From contig QTVU01000003.1 in NCBI GenBank assembly GCA_003460745.1, positions 62,001 through 126,000 of the forward strand: 64,000 nt of DNA, in the 5' to 3' direction. Of this stretch, positions 25,954-34,539 are shown piece after piece; the first letter of the stretch is position 1; each line of letters begins with the position of its first letter. Below the pieces are notes generated by a model. That model saw nothing but the letters and a program-made list of their open reading frames with translations. It had not been told where the DNA came from and did no database searches. The translations under genes were made by a program, and so were the position numbers. This DNA is from Firmicutes bacterium AM55-24TS. GTDB lineage: Bacteria > Bacillota > Clostridia > UBA1381.

Positions 25954-26448
25954 TTATTTTTCCTCCTTCTTAAATATACATATTCTGTGTGCAGGCACGT
26001 CAAGTGATGCTGTAACCGCCTCGGAAATAGCACTTCTGACTGCACTATTTCCGCCCCCGTCGGCAGTCACGATAACACCTCTGACTTTTGGATACACCTC
26101 TTTTACCACCATAGGTTCACCGTCTGTCATAACAGCCTTTTTATCCTCGCTTTCTTCCTTTTCTCTTGATGAAACTTTCGTTTCGTAAGCAATATTCTTT
26201 TCCGAACTTGAATAATAGGTTATCATAACAGATACCTCTCCGGCACCGTCAATCTGTGAAAGAATGTTCGCAAGCCTCTCTTCTTCATCTTCAACACTTG
26301 TTACGGCTGCCGTAGGTTGTACGTCAGCTTTTTTATTTTTGTCCACACTTGCCGCTGCCATAAGTACAACTCCAATTATTAATATTAAGCATATCAGTCT
26401 GTTATTCTTATTTTTGAATATTTTAAGTAAATCTTCCTTATTCATCAT
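25954..26448 (-). CDS. spoIIIAG: Stage III sporulation protein AG
   Basis: SpoIIIAG forms a large ring of the feeding-tube channel in the mother-cell membrane. The protein has a transmembrane helix (RLICLILIIGVVLMAAASV) near residue 20 and an extracytoplasmic ring-building domain with ERLANILSQIDGAGEVSVMI and the family-typical VRGVIVTADGGGNSAVRSAI and ending DVPAHRICIFKKEEK. Start is ATG 26448 (or the adjacent ATG 26445), overlapping spoIIIAF by about 10 bases. Confidence 0.93.
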   Translation of the reverse strand: MMNKEDLLKIFKNKNNRLICLILIIGVVLMAAASVDKNKKADVQPTAAVTSVEDEEERLANILSQIDGAGEVSVMITYYSSSEKNIAYETKVSSREKEESEDKKAVMTDGEPMVVKEVYPKVRGVIVTADGGGNSAVRSAISEAVTASLDVPAHRICIFKKEEK

Positions 26449-26887
26449 GCACCTCATAAGGTTTCAAACCGTATACCTCGCATATTCTGCTCCTTGCACG
26501 GTCCGTTAATTTATCCCCGTAAACGCGTACACTGTCTACCCCTGTAATCTCACCATCGTCATTCACCATTATTTCACATTCCGCCGTAACCGATAATTTA
26601 AATTCTTTTTCCATTCGTGCTTTAATATCCTCGTTTATCCTGTTTTTCAGTTCTTCTATAACAAGTTCCGTCTGCATATTACTGCTGTCGGCTATGTTTT
26701 CCTGTACACTGTCAAAGCCGTCGAATATATCACTCTTTACGATAGCCGTCACAGGAGAAATGATACAGCTTATTATAACCAAACCTGTTATAACCTGTAC
26801 ATAACTGCGCCACTTTTCAGGTGCAATAATCCCAGCCATAGCCGAAAGCAAAGTCGCACCGATTATGGTTATGATATATTCTTTCAT
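26438..26887 (-). CDS. spoIIIAF: Stage III sporulation protein AF
   Basis: A 149-residue component of the SpoIIIA channel. Two N-terminal transmembrane helices (YIITIIGATLLSAMAGIIAP and VQVITGLVIISCIISPVTAI) precede a soluble ring-building-like domain with VIEELKNRINEDIKARMEKE and GITGVDSVRVYGDK. AGGAGG lies 7 bases before ATG. Order and overlaps follow the standard eight-gene operon. Confidence 0.91.
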   Translation of the reverse strand: MKEYIITIIGATLLSAMAGIIAPEKWRSYVQVITGLVIISCIISPVTAIVKSDIFDGFDSVQENIADSSNMQTELVIEELKNRINEDIKARMEKEFKLSVTAECEIMVNDDGEITGVDSVRVYGDKLTDRARSRICEVYGLKPYEVHDE

Positions 26888-26890
26888 CGC

Positions 26891-27961
26891 TTATCCTCCT
26901 ATGCCAGTGGCGGCTAACATAATACTTATATTAATCATAAAAAGTACCGCTACCATAACCACTACCGCAAATATCGTTGTAACTGACTCCGACACCTCCC
27001 AAAGCATAGACGAAACACGTTTATCCGTAAGCGGTTCGGCTATTGATGATGTGAGTTTTAGCATTAACTGTATCACGCCGATTTTAAGTATCGGCAATAC
27101 GCATATAACGCACATCACAATAATTCCCGATGTTCCGACCGCATTTTTCATAAGCCTCGTTCCGCTCACAACCGTTTCAAGCGTATCGGATAAAAACGTA
27201 CCAACAACAGGAACAAGACTTCCTACCGCAAACTTAACAGCCTTACCGCTTACCGCGTCAAGTGCGGGAGAAGAAAAGCCGTATATCGCACTTATACCGG
27301 TAAAAATCGTTATGATCGCCGCCATAAACCACTTTGAAATCGACTTAACCACCTTACAAAACCCCGAAAGCTGTACCTTGTCACTGATATTCCCTGCAAC
27401 CGCAAGCACCGAGCTGAACGCTATAAGCGGTACAAGGCACTTCTCAATAATTATCGACACAACATACACCGCCGCCGACATAACAGGCTGAAACGTCGAC
27501 GCCGATACCGCTTTACCGCTTGTCGCAATCATAATCATCAACAGCGGTGAAAATTTCGTTATAAAGTCCGTCATTGCCGTAACAACCGTTGTTCCGTACT
27601 CCATAGCCGTTCCGAAACATTTTATCGCCGCCGCCGACATGAGCGTAAAGCAGGCGAAAAACGCCGCCTCACTTGTCGATTTATTTCCGAACGATGTTGA
27701 AATAGTTGTTATAATCCCCGAAATCGCCGCTATTATAAAAAGTATTATTACATCATCGGTACATTCCCTTATCTCCCCCATAATGTCGTCCGACAGCATA
27801 TTTAATATATCAGTCGGATTTAACGACAAATCACCCGTCATACTCCTCTCCACCGTTTGATTAAACAAATCCTCACCCTCAAGTGTCGGTACGTCCGCAT
27901 AAGCGGTTATCGGCATTATCAGAGTAAGGATAATGATTATTTTACACAGCAGAAAGTGCAT
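26891..27961 (-). CDS. spoIIIAE: Stage III sporulation protein AE
   Basis: A 356-residue polytopic membrane protein, the largest of the operon, thought to act as a permease-like part of the SpoIIIA channel. It has an N-terminal signal (IIIILTLIMPITAYAD), a short outer region and about seven to eight transmembrane helices; family signatures include KFSPLLMIMIATSGKAVSAS, VVGTFLSDTLETVVSG and the Pro-containing VPLIAFSSVLAVAGNIS. ATG follows GGAGGTG and overlaps spoIIIAD by 20 bases. Confidence 0.93.
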   Translation of the reverse strand: MHFLLCKIIIILTLIMPITAYADVPTLEGEDLFNQTVERSMTGDLSLNPTDILNMLSDDIMGEIRECTDDVIILFIIAAISGIITTISTSFGNKSTSEAAFFACFTLMSAAAIKCFGTAMEYGTTVVTAMTDFITKFSPLLMIMIATSGKAVSASTFQPVMSAAVYVVSIIIEKCLVPLIAFSSVLAVAGNISDKVQLSGFCKVVKSISKWFMAAIITIFTGISAIYGFSSPALDAVSGKAVKFAVGSLVPVVGTFLSDTLETVVSGTRLMKNAVGTSGIIVMCVICVLPILKIGVIQLMLKLTSSIAEPLTDKRVSSMLWEVSESVTTIFAVVVMVAVLFMINISIMLAATGIGG

Positions 27962-28334
27962 TTACACACACCTCCAAAAATTCCGTAACTATCGGCAGAG
28001 TCAGTCCCAATATAAACACCTTTCCGGCAAGCTCTACCTTTAAAGCAATCGCCCCCTCGCCGCCGTCACGCAATATTTCCGCTCCGAACTGCGTTATATA
28101 TGCCACACCGACCACTTTCATAACTGCCGTAAAATATCTTGTGTCCACACCGCTTTTCTCGGTTATAAGCGAAATCTGCGAAATTGCGGTTTCAAGCGTA
28201 TCAAGCGTAAAAAACAATATCACCGTCACTGTCGCAAGTGCAACAAGCAAAGCATATTCTTTTTTGTATTGTTTTACGGTCATTGACAAAATTCCGCCTA
28301 TCAGCCCCACTCCTATAATCTTAAATATATCCAT
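27942..28334 (-). CDS. spoIIIAD: Stage III sporulation protein AD
   Basis: A small membrane protein of the SpoIIIA complex, 130 residues, with about four hydrophobic helices: IFKIIGVGLIGGILSMTVKQ, YALLVALATVTVILFF, YFTAVMKVVGVAYITQFGAE, and LAGKVFILGLTLPIVTEFLE. These match SpoIIIAD (AC/AD family). I chose ATG 28334 with AGGTGAG upstream; a GTG three codons earlier overlaps that site. Confidence 0.91.
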   Translation of the reverse strand: MDIFKIIGVGLIGGILSMTVKQYKKEYALLVALATVTVILFFTLDTLETAISQISLITEKSGVDTRYFTAVMKVVGVAYITQFGAEILRDGGEGAIALKVELAGKVFILGLTLPIVTEFLEVCVNALSAV

Positions 28335-28343
28335 TCTTCTCAC

Positions 28344-28538
28344 CTAAAGACTAAAAATATTTTTCACCGTATCAAACAAATCTCCGATTTGCTGTGACAG
28401 TATAAAAAGTACTGCCACAAGTCCGGCTATCGTTGTAAGCAAAGCTTGTTCGTCACGTCCTGCACGCGTTAAAAGCTGATTCAATACCGCTACGATTATT
28501 CCGACACCGGCTATCTGAAATATCAAATCTACATTCAT
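28344..28538 (-). CDS. spoIIIAC: Stage III sporulation protein AC
   Basis: A 64-residue protein with two transmembrane helices (VDLIFQIAGVGIIVAVLNQL and LLTTIAGLVAVLFILSQQIG) joined by a charged TRAGRDEQA loop, the family hallmark. It is shortest in the operon and lies between AB and AD as expected. Confidence 0.91.
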   Translation of the reverse strand: MNVDLIFQIAGVGIIVAVLNQLLTRAGRDEQALLTTIAGLVAVLFILSQQIGDLFDTVKNIFSL

Positions 28539-28551
28539 AACTATATCTCCA

Positions 28552-29043
28552 TTATATCAGCATAATAACAATCAACAGTCCGACAAGTACACCGCCGTTT
28601 CTGTACATTTTTCCGAAACGGCTGTATTCGCTCTGTGCCTGTTTTTCCTGCTCGGCTATTATACTTTTTATATATTTTATATTCTTTATCTGGTCATCAG
28701 TATCCGTTCTTCCTATGTTTTTCCCAAGTGTCATAAGTATATCTTTGTCCGCGTCTTTTAATGACAGTTTAGTACTGCATTCATTCACCGCATTTGTCCA
28801 AGCCGTTTTTACGCCTTTTTCATCCATATTTTCTGCGGCGAATTTAAACAATCCACATTTGTCCACACGCATAAATGCTTGTTTCAACTTATTCATACTG
28901 AAATTTATTTCACTTTCGAGCATTTCAAGCGAAGTGATTATATTATTTAAACTTTCCGCCCTTATTTTCATTGCATAACTTATTTTAAACCCTAAATATC
29001 CACACGCAAAACCTGTCATTACCGCTCCGAGAATTTTCACCAT
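28552..29043 (-). CDS. spoIIIAB: Stage III sporulation protein AB
   Basis: A 163-residue protein with a transmembrane helix at each end (ILGAVMTGFACGYLGFKISY and NGGVLVGLLIVIMLI) and a helical, charged middle part; overall it resembles GspF/T2SS-like inner-membrane platform proteins. Family signatures visible: ITSLEMLESEINFSMNKL. It overlaps spoIIIAA by seven bases. Confidence 0.91.
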   Translation of the reverse strand: MVKILGAVMTGFACGYLGFKISYAMKIRAESLNNIITSLEMLESEINFSMNKLKQAFMRVDKCGLFKFAAENMDEKGVKTAWTNAVNECSTKLSLKDADKDILMTLGKNIGRTDTDDQIKNIKYIKSIIAEQEKQAQSEYSRFGKMYRNGGVLVGLLIVIMLI

Positions 29044-29963
29044 TCCGTAAGAGCCTCCTCCACCGTTCCGATGCCCTTTCGCTTGCTTAACGTTATAATT
29101 AAATCGAAAAATTTCAGCATACGTTTTAAATCGTCGCGTCTTTTTATCATATCAATATTTCTTCCGTGTATCGTTGCAATAACCGCCGCACCGCTGTTTG
29201 TTATTCGTTCGATTGCGTCAATGTCCGACTGCTTGCCTATTTCATCTGTGACAATTACATCAGGACTCATCGAACGCAATACCATAAGCATTCCCTCCGC
29301 CTTGTCCACGCCCTCAAGAATATCGGTTGAAAATCCTAAATCGAATGCACTTCTACCCTCACAAAGTGCCGCAATTTCACTCCTTTCGTCCACAACACTC
29401 ACACGATACGACTTGTACGAAAGCTGACGTACAATATCTCTGAGCATTGTTGTTTTTCCTGCTCCGGGCGGTGATATTATAAGCGTGTTTTTTATTCCTC
29501 CGCCTTTTAATATCATCGGTACAACCTCGTTCGCCGCTCCGATAACTTCACCTGCAAGACGGTAATTCAGTCCCGATATATCCTTTATAAACGAAACCTT
29601 GTCCTCTTTTATAACCGCCGTACCCGTTATACCGATTCTGTGACCGCCGGCTATTGTTATGTAACCGTTTTTTATTTGGTCACGCACCGAATATACAGAC
29701 GAACTTGTTGCAATTTCAATCGCTTCATCTATATGCTCACGAGTGACTTTAAGCGTTGAATTCGGTATCGGCGTCAAGTTGCCTTTCGCGTTAAGATAAA
29801 ACCGACCGTCACTGTAATTTATACAAAGCGGTTTGCCGAGCCTCATATGTATTTCACAAGCTCCGTCAAGATTTACGCCGTACATATATCGCCGTATCCC
29901 CTGTGGCATATAATTCAATATACTTTTTGAAGAAACAGCCGTTTCATTGTTTGCTATGTACAT
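29037..29963 (-). CDS. spoIIIAA: Stage III sporulation protein AA (secretion-type ATPase)
   Basis: SpoIIIAA is the AAA+/secretion ATPase thought to power the SpoIIIA channel. The 308-residue protein has Walker A SPPGAGKTTMLRDIVR, Walker B DVIVTDEIG, a conserved VSVVDERSEIAALCEG and ATIHGRNIDMI. The N-terminal half (EIHMRLGKPLCINYSDGRFY) matches the family. ATG at 29963 has GGAGG 8 bases upstream; a longer open frame extends upstream without a comparable site. First gene of the operon; no convincing sigma-E promoter was found. Confidence 0.93.
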   Translation of the reverse strand: MYIANNETAVSSKSILNYMPQGIRRYMYGVNLDGACEIHMRLGKPLCINYSDGRFYLNAKGNLTPIPNSTLKVTREHIDEAIEIATSSSVYSVRDQIKNGYITIAGGHRIGITGTAVIKEDKVSFIKDISGLNYRLAGEVIGAANEVVPMILKGGGIKNTLIISPPGAGKTTMLRDIVRQLSYKSYRVSVVDERSEIAALCEGRSAFDLGFSTDILEGVDKAEGMLMVLRSMSPDVIVTDEIGKQSDIDAIERITNSGAAVIATIHGRNIDMIKRRDDLKRMLKFFDLIITLSKRKGIGTVEEALTEW

Positions 29964-30056
29964 CTTCCTGTCCTCCATTCGTGTTTTGTATTTGATATAT
30001 ATTACTTTTCGGACACGTTTAGAACAGAAATTTTCATACAAATAATTTTACGCACA

Positions 30057-30088
30057 AAAAAAGAGAATGTCATAGACATTCTCTTTTA
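30057..30088 (-). terminator. Terminator after rpmF
   Basis: AAGAGAATGTC (30061-30071) pairs with GACATTCTCTT around ATA; on the minus strand a T-run follows. It separates rpmF from the spoIIIA operon. Confidence 0.8.
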
Positions 30089-30103
30089 ATTTAACAAGCC
30101 GAA

Positions 30104-30286
30104 TTAATCCTCAACTTTTTTTATAACTTCCTTGCCGTTGTAATATCCGCAGGACTTACAAACTTTATGAGGCATTTTAAATTCGTGACACTGTGGGCAT
30201 TCAACCATATTTGGCACACTTAGCTTCCAGTTTGCACGTCTTTTATTTCTTCTGGCTTTTGAAACTTTACCCTTAGGTACTGCCAT
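30104..30286 (-). CDS. rpmF: 50S ribosomal protein L32
   Basis: A 60-residue large-subunit protein. It begins [20 protein letters not shown] and carries an intact zinc ribbon, CPQC near residue 30 and CKSCG near 43, so it is the zinc-containing (C+) form. GGAGGTG is the ribosome site. It follows yceD, its usual partner. Confidence 0.96.
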   Translation of the reverse strand: MAVPKGKVSKARRNKRRANWKLSVPNMVECPQCHEFKMPHKVCKSCGYYNGKEVIKKVED

Positions 30287-30319
30287 GATTACACCTCCAT
30301 AATTCTCTCTGACTTTATC

Positions 30320-30829
30320 TTACTTATCTTTTTCCATAATATCTACCAAAGCCGCCCAACGCGGATCTATGTTTTCCTGACTGCAGCCGCAATCGCCTTC
30401 GTTAAGGTCCGCACCGCAATGCTGACAAAGACCTTTACAGTCCTCACTGCACAGATACTTACCTTCAACATTCATAAGAAAATTGTTAGCTACTATATCA
30501 TCAATATCAATTTTAACGTCCTCAAACAATATAACATCATCATCTGACGATACACTGCCGTCGTCCTGAGCAAGATTTTCGTCAATGTCAAAATCAATAT
30601 CAACGACTATATCTTTCATACATCTTGCACACTGTGTAGTCATATGACCTGTACAGTTAGCCTTTAATATCAAAGATTTTCCGTTGTTTGAAACACTGCC
30701 CGAAACCTTAACAGGCTCGTTAAAATGATACATTTCCCCAAGAAAATCGGTGTCAGACATTTCAACGTCACCGTTAATATCAATCTTTCCGCCAAGTTCC
30801 TTTAGAATTGTTGATACATCTATTGTCAT
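30320..30829 (-). CDS. YceD (DUF177) family protein
   Basis: A 169-residue protein of the YceD/DUF177 family, which in most bacteria lies directly upstream of rpmF and is linked to 23S rRNA accumulation. It has the two Cys pairs of the family, CARCMKDI at about residue 67 and CSEDCKGLCQHCGADLNEG, then CGCSQENIDPRWAALVDI, the highly conserved C-terminal motif. The cysteines may bind zinc. The middle part is acidic (DIDFDIDENLAQDD). Confidence 0.9.
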   Translation of the reverse strand: MTIDVSTILKELGGKIDINGDVEMSDTDFLGEMYHFNEPVKVSGSVSNNGKSLILKANCTGHMTTQCARCMKDIVVDIDFDIDENLAQDDGSVSSDDDVILFEDVKIDIDDIVANNFLMNVEGKYLCSEDCKGLCQHCGADLNEGDCGCSQENIDPRWAALVDIMEKDK

Positions 30830-30864
30830 AACATACTCCTTGATAAATACGAATCAGAGCAAAA

Positions 30865-31236
30865 TTACTTTAATTCTACCTTAGCGCCTGCTTCTTCAAG
30901 CTTAGCTTTCATTGCTTCAGCATCTTCCTTAGCAACAGCTTCCTTAATTGTACCAGGAGCACCGTCAACAAGAGCCTTTGCTTCCTTAAGACCAAGACCT
31001 GTAAGTTCTCTAACAACTTTGATTACGCCAAGCTTTGATGCGCCTGCTTCTGCAAGTACAACATCAAATTCTGACTTTTCAGCACCGCCTGCAGCAGCAC
31101 CGTCAGCAGCACCTGCAACCATAACCGGTGCAGCAGCGCTTACGCCAAACTCATCTTCCATCATTTTTACTAATTCAGCAACTTCAAGTAGCTTTAATTC
31201 CTTAATTGAATCAAGAATTGCATTCAAATCTGCCAT
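30865..31236 (-). CDS. rplL: 50S ribosomal protein L7/L12
   Basis: The stalk protein that recruits translation GTPases. The 123-residue protein has the N-terminal dimerisation domain (residues 1-35), an Ala/Gly hinge ([17 protein letters not shown]) and the conserved C-terminal domain [20 protein letters not shown] followed by [12 protein letters not shown]. It follows rplJ by 41 bases. Confidence 0.97.
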   Translation of the reverse strand: MADLNAILDSIKELKLLEVAELVKMMEDEFGVSAAAPVMVAGAADGAAAGGAEKSEFDVVLAEAGASKLGVIKVVRELTGLGLKEAKALVDGAPGTIKEAVAKEDAEAMKAKLEEAGAKVELK

Positions 31237-31277
31237 TTTAATTTCCTCCTATTAATTATAACTAATTTTCAAATAAA

Positions 31278-31877
31278 TTATTCAGCATCTGCTGTTTCTT
31301 CAGCCGGAGTTTCCTCAGCCGGTGCAGCTTCTTCAGCTGCAGGAGCTTCCTCAGCGCTCTTCTTTGCTATTAGGTCTGCGATTTCTTCGCCACCGTCAGC
31401 AATAGTTGCAAGCAATCTTGCAAGTGAAGAAATAGGTGAGTTCAAGCTTCCCATCATCTTTGCGATCAATGTATCCATGTTTGGTGTAGCTGCAAGCTTA
31501 TTAACCTCGTCAAGAGAAATTACAGCGCCGTCCATGAAACCTGTCTTAATTTCAAGCTTATCGTTTTCCTTAGCAAAATCAGCAATAACCTTTGCAGGTG
31601 CAACTGCGTCTTCTGAAGAAACAGCGATAGCTGTCGGTCCGTGAAGTGCTTCATCAAGAGCATCAAGACCAACTTCCTTTGCAGCAAGACGAAGAAGTGT
31701 GTTCTTAATAACGAAATACTTAACGTTAGCTTCTCTAAGCTTTCTTCTAAGTTCAGTATCCTCTTCAACGTTCAAACCACGGTAGTCTACAAGCACGCCT
31801 GTCTGAGCAGCCTTCAAAATTTCAACTGTTTCGGCAACTTGTGCTTTCTTAGCCTCTAAAACCTTTTCACTTGGCAT
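31278..31877 (-). CDS. rplJ: 50S ribosomal protein L10 with acidic C-terminal tail
   Basis: L10 anchors the L7/L12 stalk to 23S rRNA. The protein begins MPSEKVLEAKKAQVAETVEI and has GVLVDYRGLNVEEDTELRRK and the C-terminal stalk helix ending ALARL-like LARLLATIADGGEE. ATG at 31877 follows AGGAGGTG by 9-11 bases. At 199 residues it is about 25-30 longer than usual, because of an Ala/Glu/Pro-rich tail (AEEAPAAEEAAPAEETPAEE) past residue 170. It is preceded by an L10 leader RNA. Confidence 0.96.
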   Translation of the reverse strand: MPSEKVLEAKKAQVAETVEILKAAQTGVLVDYRGLNVEEDTELRRKLREANVKYFVIKNTLLRLAAKEVGLDALDEALHGPTAIAVSSEDAVAPAKVIADFAKENDKLEIKTGFMDGAVISLDEVNKLAATPNMDTLIAKMMGSLNSPISSLARLLATIADGGEEIADLIAKKSAEEAPAAEEAAPAEETPAEETADAE

Positions 31878-31943
31878 AATTCGTTTCACCTCCTGTAAGA
31901 ATAATCACCTTTGAAAATCCAAAAGCAATGTCTTACATATAAA

Positions 31944-32062
31944 ACAAAAAGCTCTCAGTCATAGACCAAGAGCTTTGTAATAGTCATTACTAAAACACCC
32001 TCGGTAGGACTTATGTCTGCAATGTACATTGCAAGCCGCCGACTGTCTACGGATTTTCAACT
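31944..32062 (-). ncRNA. L10 leader with transcription attenuator (rplJ-rplL)
   Basis: The minus-strand RNA contains CCGTAGACAGTCGGCGGC and, further on, CCTACCGAGGGT, the two conserved stretches of the L10 leader that binds the L10(L12)4 complex. They are followed by AAAGCTCT/AGAGCTTT (31976-31969 with 31955-31948) and TTTTTGTTTT, an intrinsic terminator before rplJ. This matches the known autoregulation by L10 through attenuation. Confidence 0.85.
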
Positions 32063-32067
32063 TTTAT

Positions 32068-32096
32068 AGTATAGCATACTTTAAACAGCTTGTCAA
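32068..32096 (-). promoter_or_regulatory. Promoter of rplJ-rplL
   Basis: On the minus strand TTGACA (32096-32091), 17 bases, TATACT (32073-32068), placing the start at the 5' end of the L10 leader. Confidence 0.75.
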
Positions 32097-32137
32097 TAGT
32101 TTTTTTTATTTTCATCAAAAAAATTTTAACAAAATGC

Positions 32138-32166
32138 AAAAACCGCTCATATTGTGAGCGGTTTTT
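32138..32166 (-). terminator. Terminator of rplK-rplA
   Basis: AAAAACCGCTCA (32138-32149) pairs with TGAGCGGTTTTT around a five-base loop. It ends the L11-L1 unit before the rplJ promoter. Confidence 0.8.
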
Positions 32167-32183
32167 ATTGCTATTAAAATCAA

Positions 32184-32876
32184 TTAGCCAATTTTAGCTG
32201 CATTAATCTTTATACCAGGTCCCATTGTTGATGCTACAACAACGCTCTTTAGGTATTGACCTTTAGCAGCAGCCGGCTTAGCCTTAACGATTGCACTCAT
32301 TAGTGCGTTAAAGTTTTCCTGAAGTTTTTCAGCACCGAATGATGCCTTACCGATTGGGCAGTGAATGATATTTGTCTTATCAAGTCTGTACTCAATCTTA
32401 CCTGCTTTAATTTCGTTTACAGCCTTTGTAACGTCCATTGTTACTGTGCCTGCCTTTGGTGATGGCATAAGTCCCTTAGGACCAAGTACCTTACCAAGAC
32501 GACCAACAACACCCATCATATCAGGAGTTGCAACAACAACGTCGAAATCGAACCAGTTTTCACCCTGGATTTTTGCTACTAAGTCAGCATCACCAACGTA
32601 ATCTGCACCAGCAGCCTTTGCTTCGTCAGCCTTAGGACCCTTAGCGAATACCAAAACCTTTGAAGTCTTACCTGTACCATGCGGAAGTACAATAGCACCT
32701 CTGACCTGTTGGTCAGCGTGTCTTGAGTCAACACCAAGTCTGATGTGAGCCTCTACAGTTTCATCAAACTTAGCCTTAGCTGTCTTTGTAATAAGGTCCA
32801 TAGCCTCATTTATATCGTAAAACTTTGATTTTTCAACAAGCTTTACGCTATCTTGATATTTCTTTCCTCTAAACAT
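32184..32876 (-). CDS. rplA: 50S ribosomal protein L1
   Basis: L1 forms the mobile stalk near the E site and represses its own operon. The 230-residue protein has [58 protein letters not shown] and the C-terminal [16 protein letters not shown], all family signatures. It follows rplK by 59 bases. Confidence 0.97.
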   Translation of the reverse strand: MFRGKKYQDSVKLVEKSKFYDINEAMDLITKTAKAKFDETVEAHIRLGVDSRHADQQVRGAIVLPHGTGKTSKVLVFAKGPKADEAKAAGADYVGDADLVAKIQGENWFDFDVVVATPDMMGVVGRLGKVLGPKGLMPSPKAGTVTMDVTKAVNEIKAGKIEYRLDKTNIIHCPIGKASFGAEKLQENFNALMSAIVKAKPAAAKGQYLKSVVVASTMGPGIKINAAKIG

Positions 32877-32935
32877 TTCGTATCCTCCTTCGTGGTTAAA
32901 CGAGATTTTATATCTCTCCCACTTCTCTTAACAAA

Positions 32936-33361
32936 TTAGTCACCGATTAGAACGCCCATACTTCTGCAAGTACCTGCGATCATGCTCATAGCAGCCTCTA
33001 CGCTTGCAGCGTTAAGGTCAGGCATCTTCTGTTCTGCGATAGCTTGAAGATCTGCCTTTGAAATTGTAGCTACCTTTGTCTTGTTAGGAACACCTGAGCC
33101 GCTTTCGATCTTACAAGCCTTCTTGATAAGAACTGCAGCCGGTGGTGTCTTTGTTACGAATGAGAAAGAACGGTCAGCATATACTGTAATAACTACAGGG
33201 ATAATTAGACCTGCGTCCTTTGCTGTTTTTTCGTTAAATTCCTTTGCAAACTGCATAATGTTTACGCCGTGTTGACCTAGAGCAGGACCAACCGGTGGTG
33301 CCGGAGTTGCTTTGCCGGCAGGAATTTGTAATTTAATATAACCTGCAACTTTTTGTGCCAT
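32936..33361 (-). CDS. rplK: 50S ribosomal protein L11
   Basis: L11 belongs to the GTPase-associated centre and is a target region of thiopeptides. The 141-residue protein starts [20 protein letters not shown] and has [20 protein letters not shown], and [22 protein letters not shown] at 33361 follows AAGGAGGTGG; the longer open frame upstream crosses a structured leader and is not coding. Confidence 0.97.
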   Translation of the reverse strand: MAQKVAGYIKLQIPAGKATPAPPVGPALGQHGVNIMQFAKEFNEKTAKDAGLIIPVVITVYADRSFSFVTKTPPAAVLIKKACKIESGSGVPNKTKVATISKADLQAIAEQKMPDLNAASVEAAMSMIAGTCRSMGVLIGD

Positions 33362-33406
33362 AATGGCCACCTCCTTGAATTTTTCATAGCATATCGCTAT
33401 ATGAAT

Positions 33407-33436
33407 GTGGTAATTGCGGGCATAAAGCCCTCCCAC
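33407..33436 (-). promoter_or_regulatory. Putative L1-binding leader element of rplK-rplA
   Basis: On the minus strand GTGGGAGGGC-TTTAT-GCCCGCAATTACCAC folds as GTGG/CCAC and GGGC/GCCC stems with an asymmetric internal loop. This is the shape of the L1 site in 23S rRNA and of L11-operon leaders. It lies 45 bases before the rplK start, next to another small hairpin (ATAGC/GCTAT, 33386-33400). Confidence 0.55.
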
Positions 33437-33495
33437 TGTTACCAGAGGGATATTATAAACAGCATTTGCTGTCTATATCAAAATAATTTGATTGA

Positions 33496-34020
33496 CTATT
33501 CCATATGTTCAACCTGTGTATAGTCAATTTCAACAGGGGTTTCACGTCCGAACATCGAAACAGCGACGTTAATCTTACGTGTTTCATTGTTAATGCTCGT
33601 AACTTTACCCGAAAAGCCTTCCATAGGGCCTGATTTAATTGAAACAAGATCTCCTACGGTAAAATCAATATCTTTCATACGAATAACTTCAACACCCATG
33701 CGTTCAACTTCTTCGTCCGAAAGCGGAACAGGCTTTGAACCCGGTCCCACGAATCCTGTAACACCACGTGTATTTCTGACAATGTACCAGCTTTCATCAG
33801 TCATTATCATCTTGATAATAACATAGCCCGGGAAAATCTTGTGCTGAACTACTTTCTTCTTATCACCGTTTTCCTCAACGACTTCTTCGGTCGGCACCTT
33901 GACATCAAGAATTAAATCCTGCATACCACGGTTTTCAACAGATTTCTCAATATTGGCTTTTACCTTGTTTTCATAACCCGAATATGTGTGTGCCACATAC
34001 CATTTTGCTTCTTCTGCCAT
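33496..34020 (-). CDS. nusG: Transcription termination/antitermination factor NusG
   Basis: NusG binds RNA polymerase and modulates pausing, elongation and coupling to ribosomes. The 174-residue protein begins AKWYVAHTYSGYENKVKANI, has PGYVIIKM and WYIVRNTRGVTGFVGPGSKP and the C-terminal KOW domain VGDLVSIKSGPMEGFSGKVT. It is followed by rplK in the standard secE-nusG-rplK order. Confidence 0.97.
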   Translation of the reverse strand: MAEEAKWYVAHTYSGYENKVKANIEKSVENRGMQDLILDVKVPTEEVVEENGDKKKVVQHKIFPGYVIIKMIMTDESWYIVRNTRGVTGFVGPGSKPVPLSDEEVERMGVEVIRMKDIDFTVGDLVSIKSGPMEGFSGKVTSINNETRKINVAVSMFGRETPVEIDYTQVEHME

Positions 34021-34055
34021 AACCGTTCTCCTTCCCTAACAATTCTTTTAATGAA

Positions 34056-34286
34056 TTATAATATGTTAGTTAATAGTTGGAACAATTTTGCAAAGCCAAA
34101 ATCAAGTACGGACAAGATGATTGTAATTATTAAGATAAACACAATAATTACGCCTGTGTTATGAATAAGCTGTTCCTTGTCAGGCCATGTGACCTTTTTT
34201 AGCTCAGCCTTAGTATCCTTAAAGAATCTCTTGACTCTTGTACCAAAGCTTGGCTTATTTGCTTTAGATAAATTTGTATCAGCCAT
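34056..34286 (-). CDS. secE: Protein translocase subunit SecE
   Basis: SecE clamps SecY in the translocon. The 76-residue protein has one transmembrane helix (TGVIIVFILIITIILSVLDF) and the conserved preceding amphipathic segment RFFKDTKAELKKVTWPDKEQ. It is 26 bases after rpmG. Confidence 0.95.
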   Translation of the reverse strand: MADTNLSKANKPSFGTRVKRFFKDTKAELKKVTWPDKEQLIHNTGVIIVFILIITIILSVLDFGFAKLFQLLTNIL

Positions 34287-34312
34287 TTTTACACATCCTT
34301 ACTCAATCAAAA

Positions 34313-34462
34313 TTACTTGGTTTCCTTGTGAAGAGTGTGCTTTCTGCAGAACTTACAATACTTGTTCATTTCAAGTCTGTCAGGGTCATTCTTCTTATTC
34401 TTCATTGTATTATAGTTTCTCTGCTTGCATTCGCTGCACGCTAATGTAACCTTTACTCTCAT
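34313..34462 (-). CDS. rpmG: 50S ribosomal protein L33
   Basis: A 49-residue ribosomal protein: [20 protein letters not shown], then [20 protein letters not shown] and KHTLHKETK. Both Cys pairs (CSEC and CKFC) are intact, so it is the zinc form. GGAGGTG precedes the ATG. It opens the rpmG-secE-nusG-rplK-rplA unit. Confidence 0.95.
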   Translation of the reverse strand: MRVKVTLACSECKQRNYNTMKNKKNDPDRLEMNKYCKFCRKHTLHKETK

Positions 34463-34539
34463 TTTTTACACCTCCGCATTTATATATGTTCAGCTCTCTT
34501 TTCAAGCATAAAAAAAAGAGCTTTTATTCGAGCAAAATT

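Noticed and set aside
25953..26045. N-terminal extension of spoIIIAH
   Set aside because: The frame runs into the end of spoIIIAG; GGAGGA and ATG at 25952 give the standard start.
26865..27491. 208-codon plus-strand frame across spoIIIAE
   Set aside because: Antisense shadow of a conserved membrane protein gene; no initiation signals.
29964..30056. sigma-E promoter of the spoIIIA operon
   Set aside because: No pair of ATATT-like and CATACAAT-like boxes at 13-15 bases was found, although one is expected.
33362..33436. N-terminal extension of rplK
   Set aside because: The open frame crosses a structured leader, and AAGGAGGTGG fixes the ATG at 33361.
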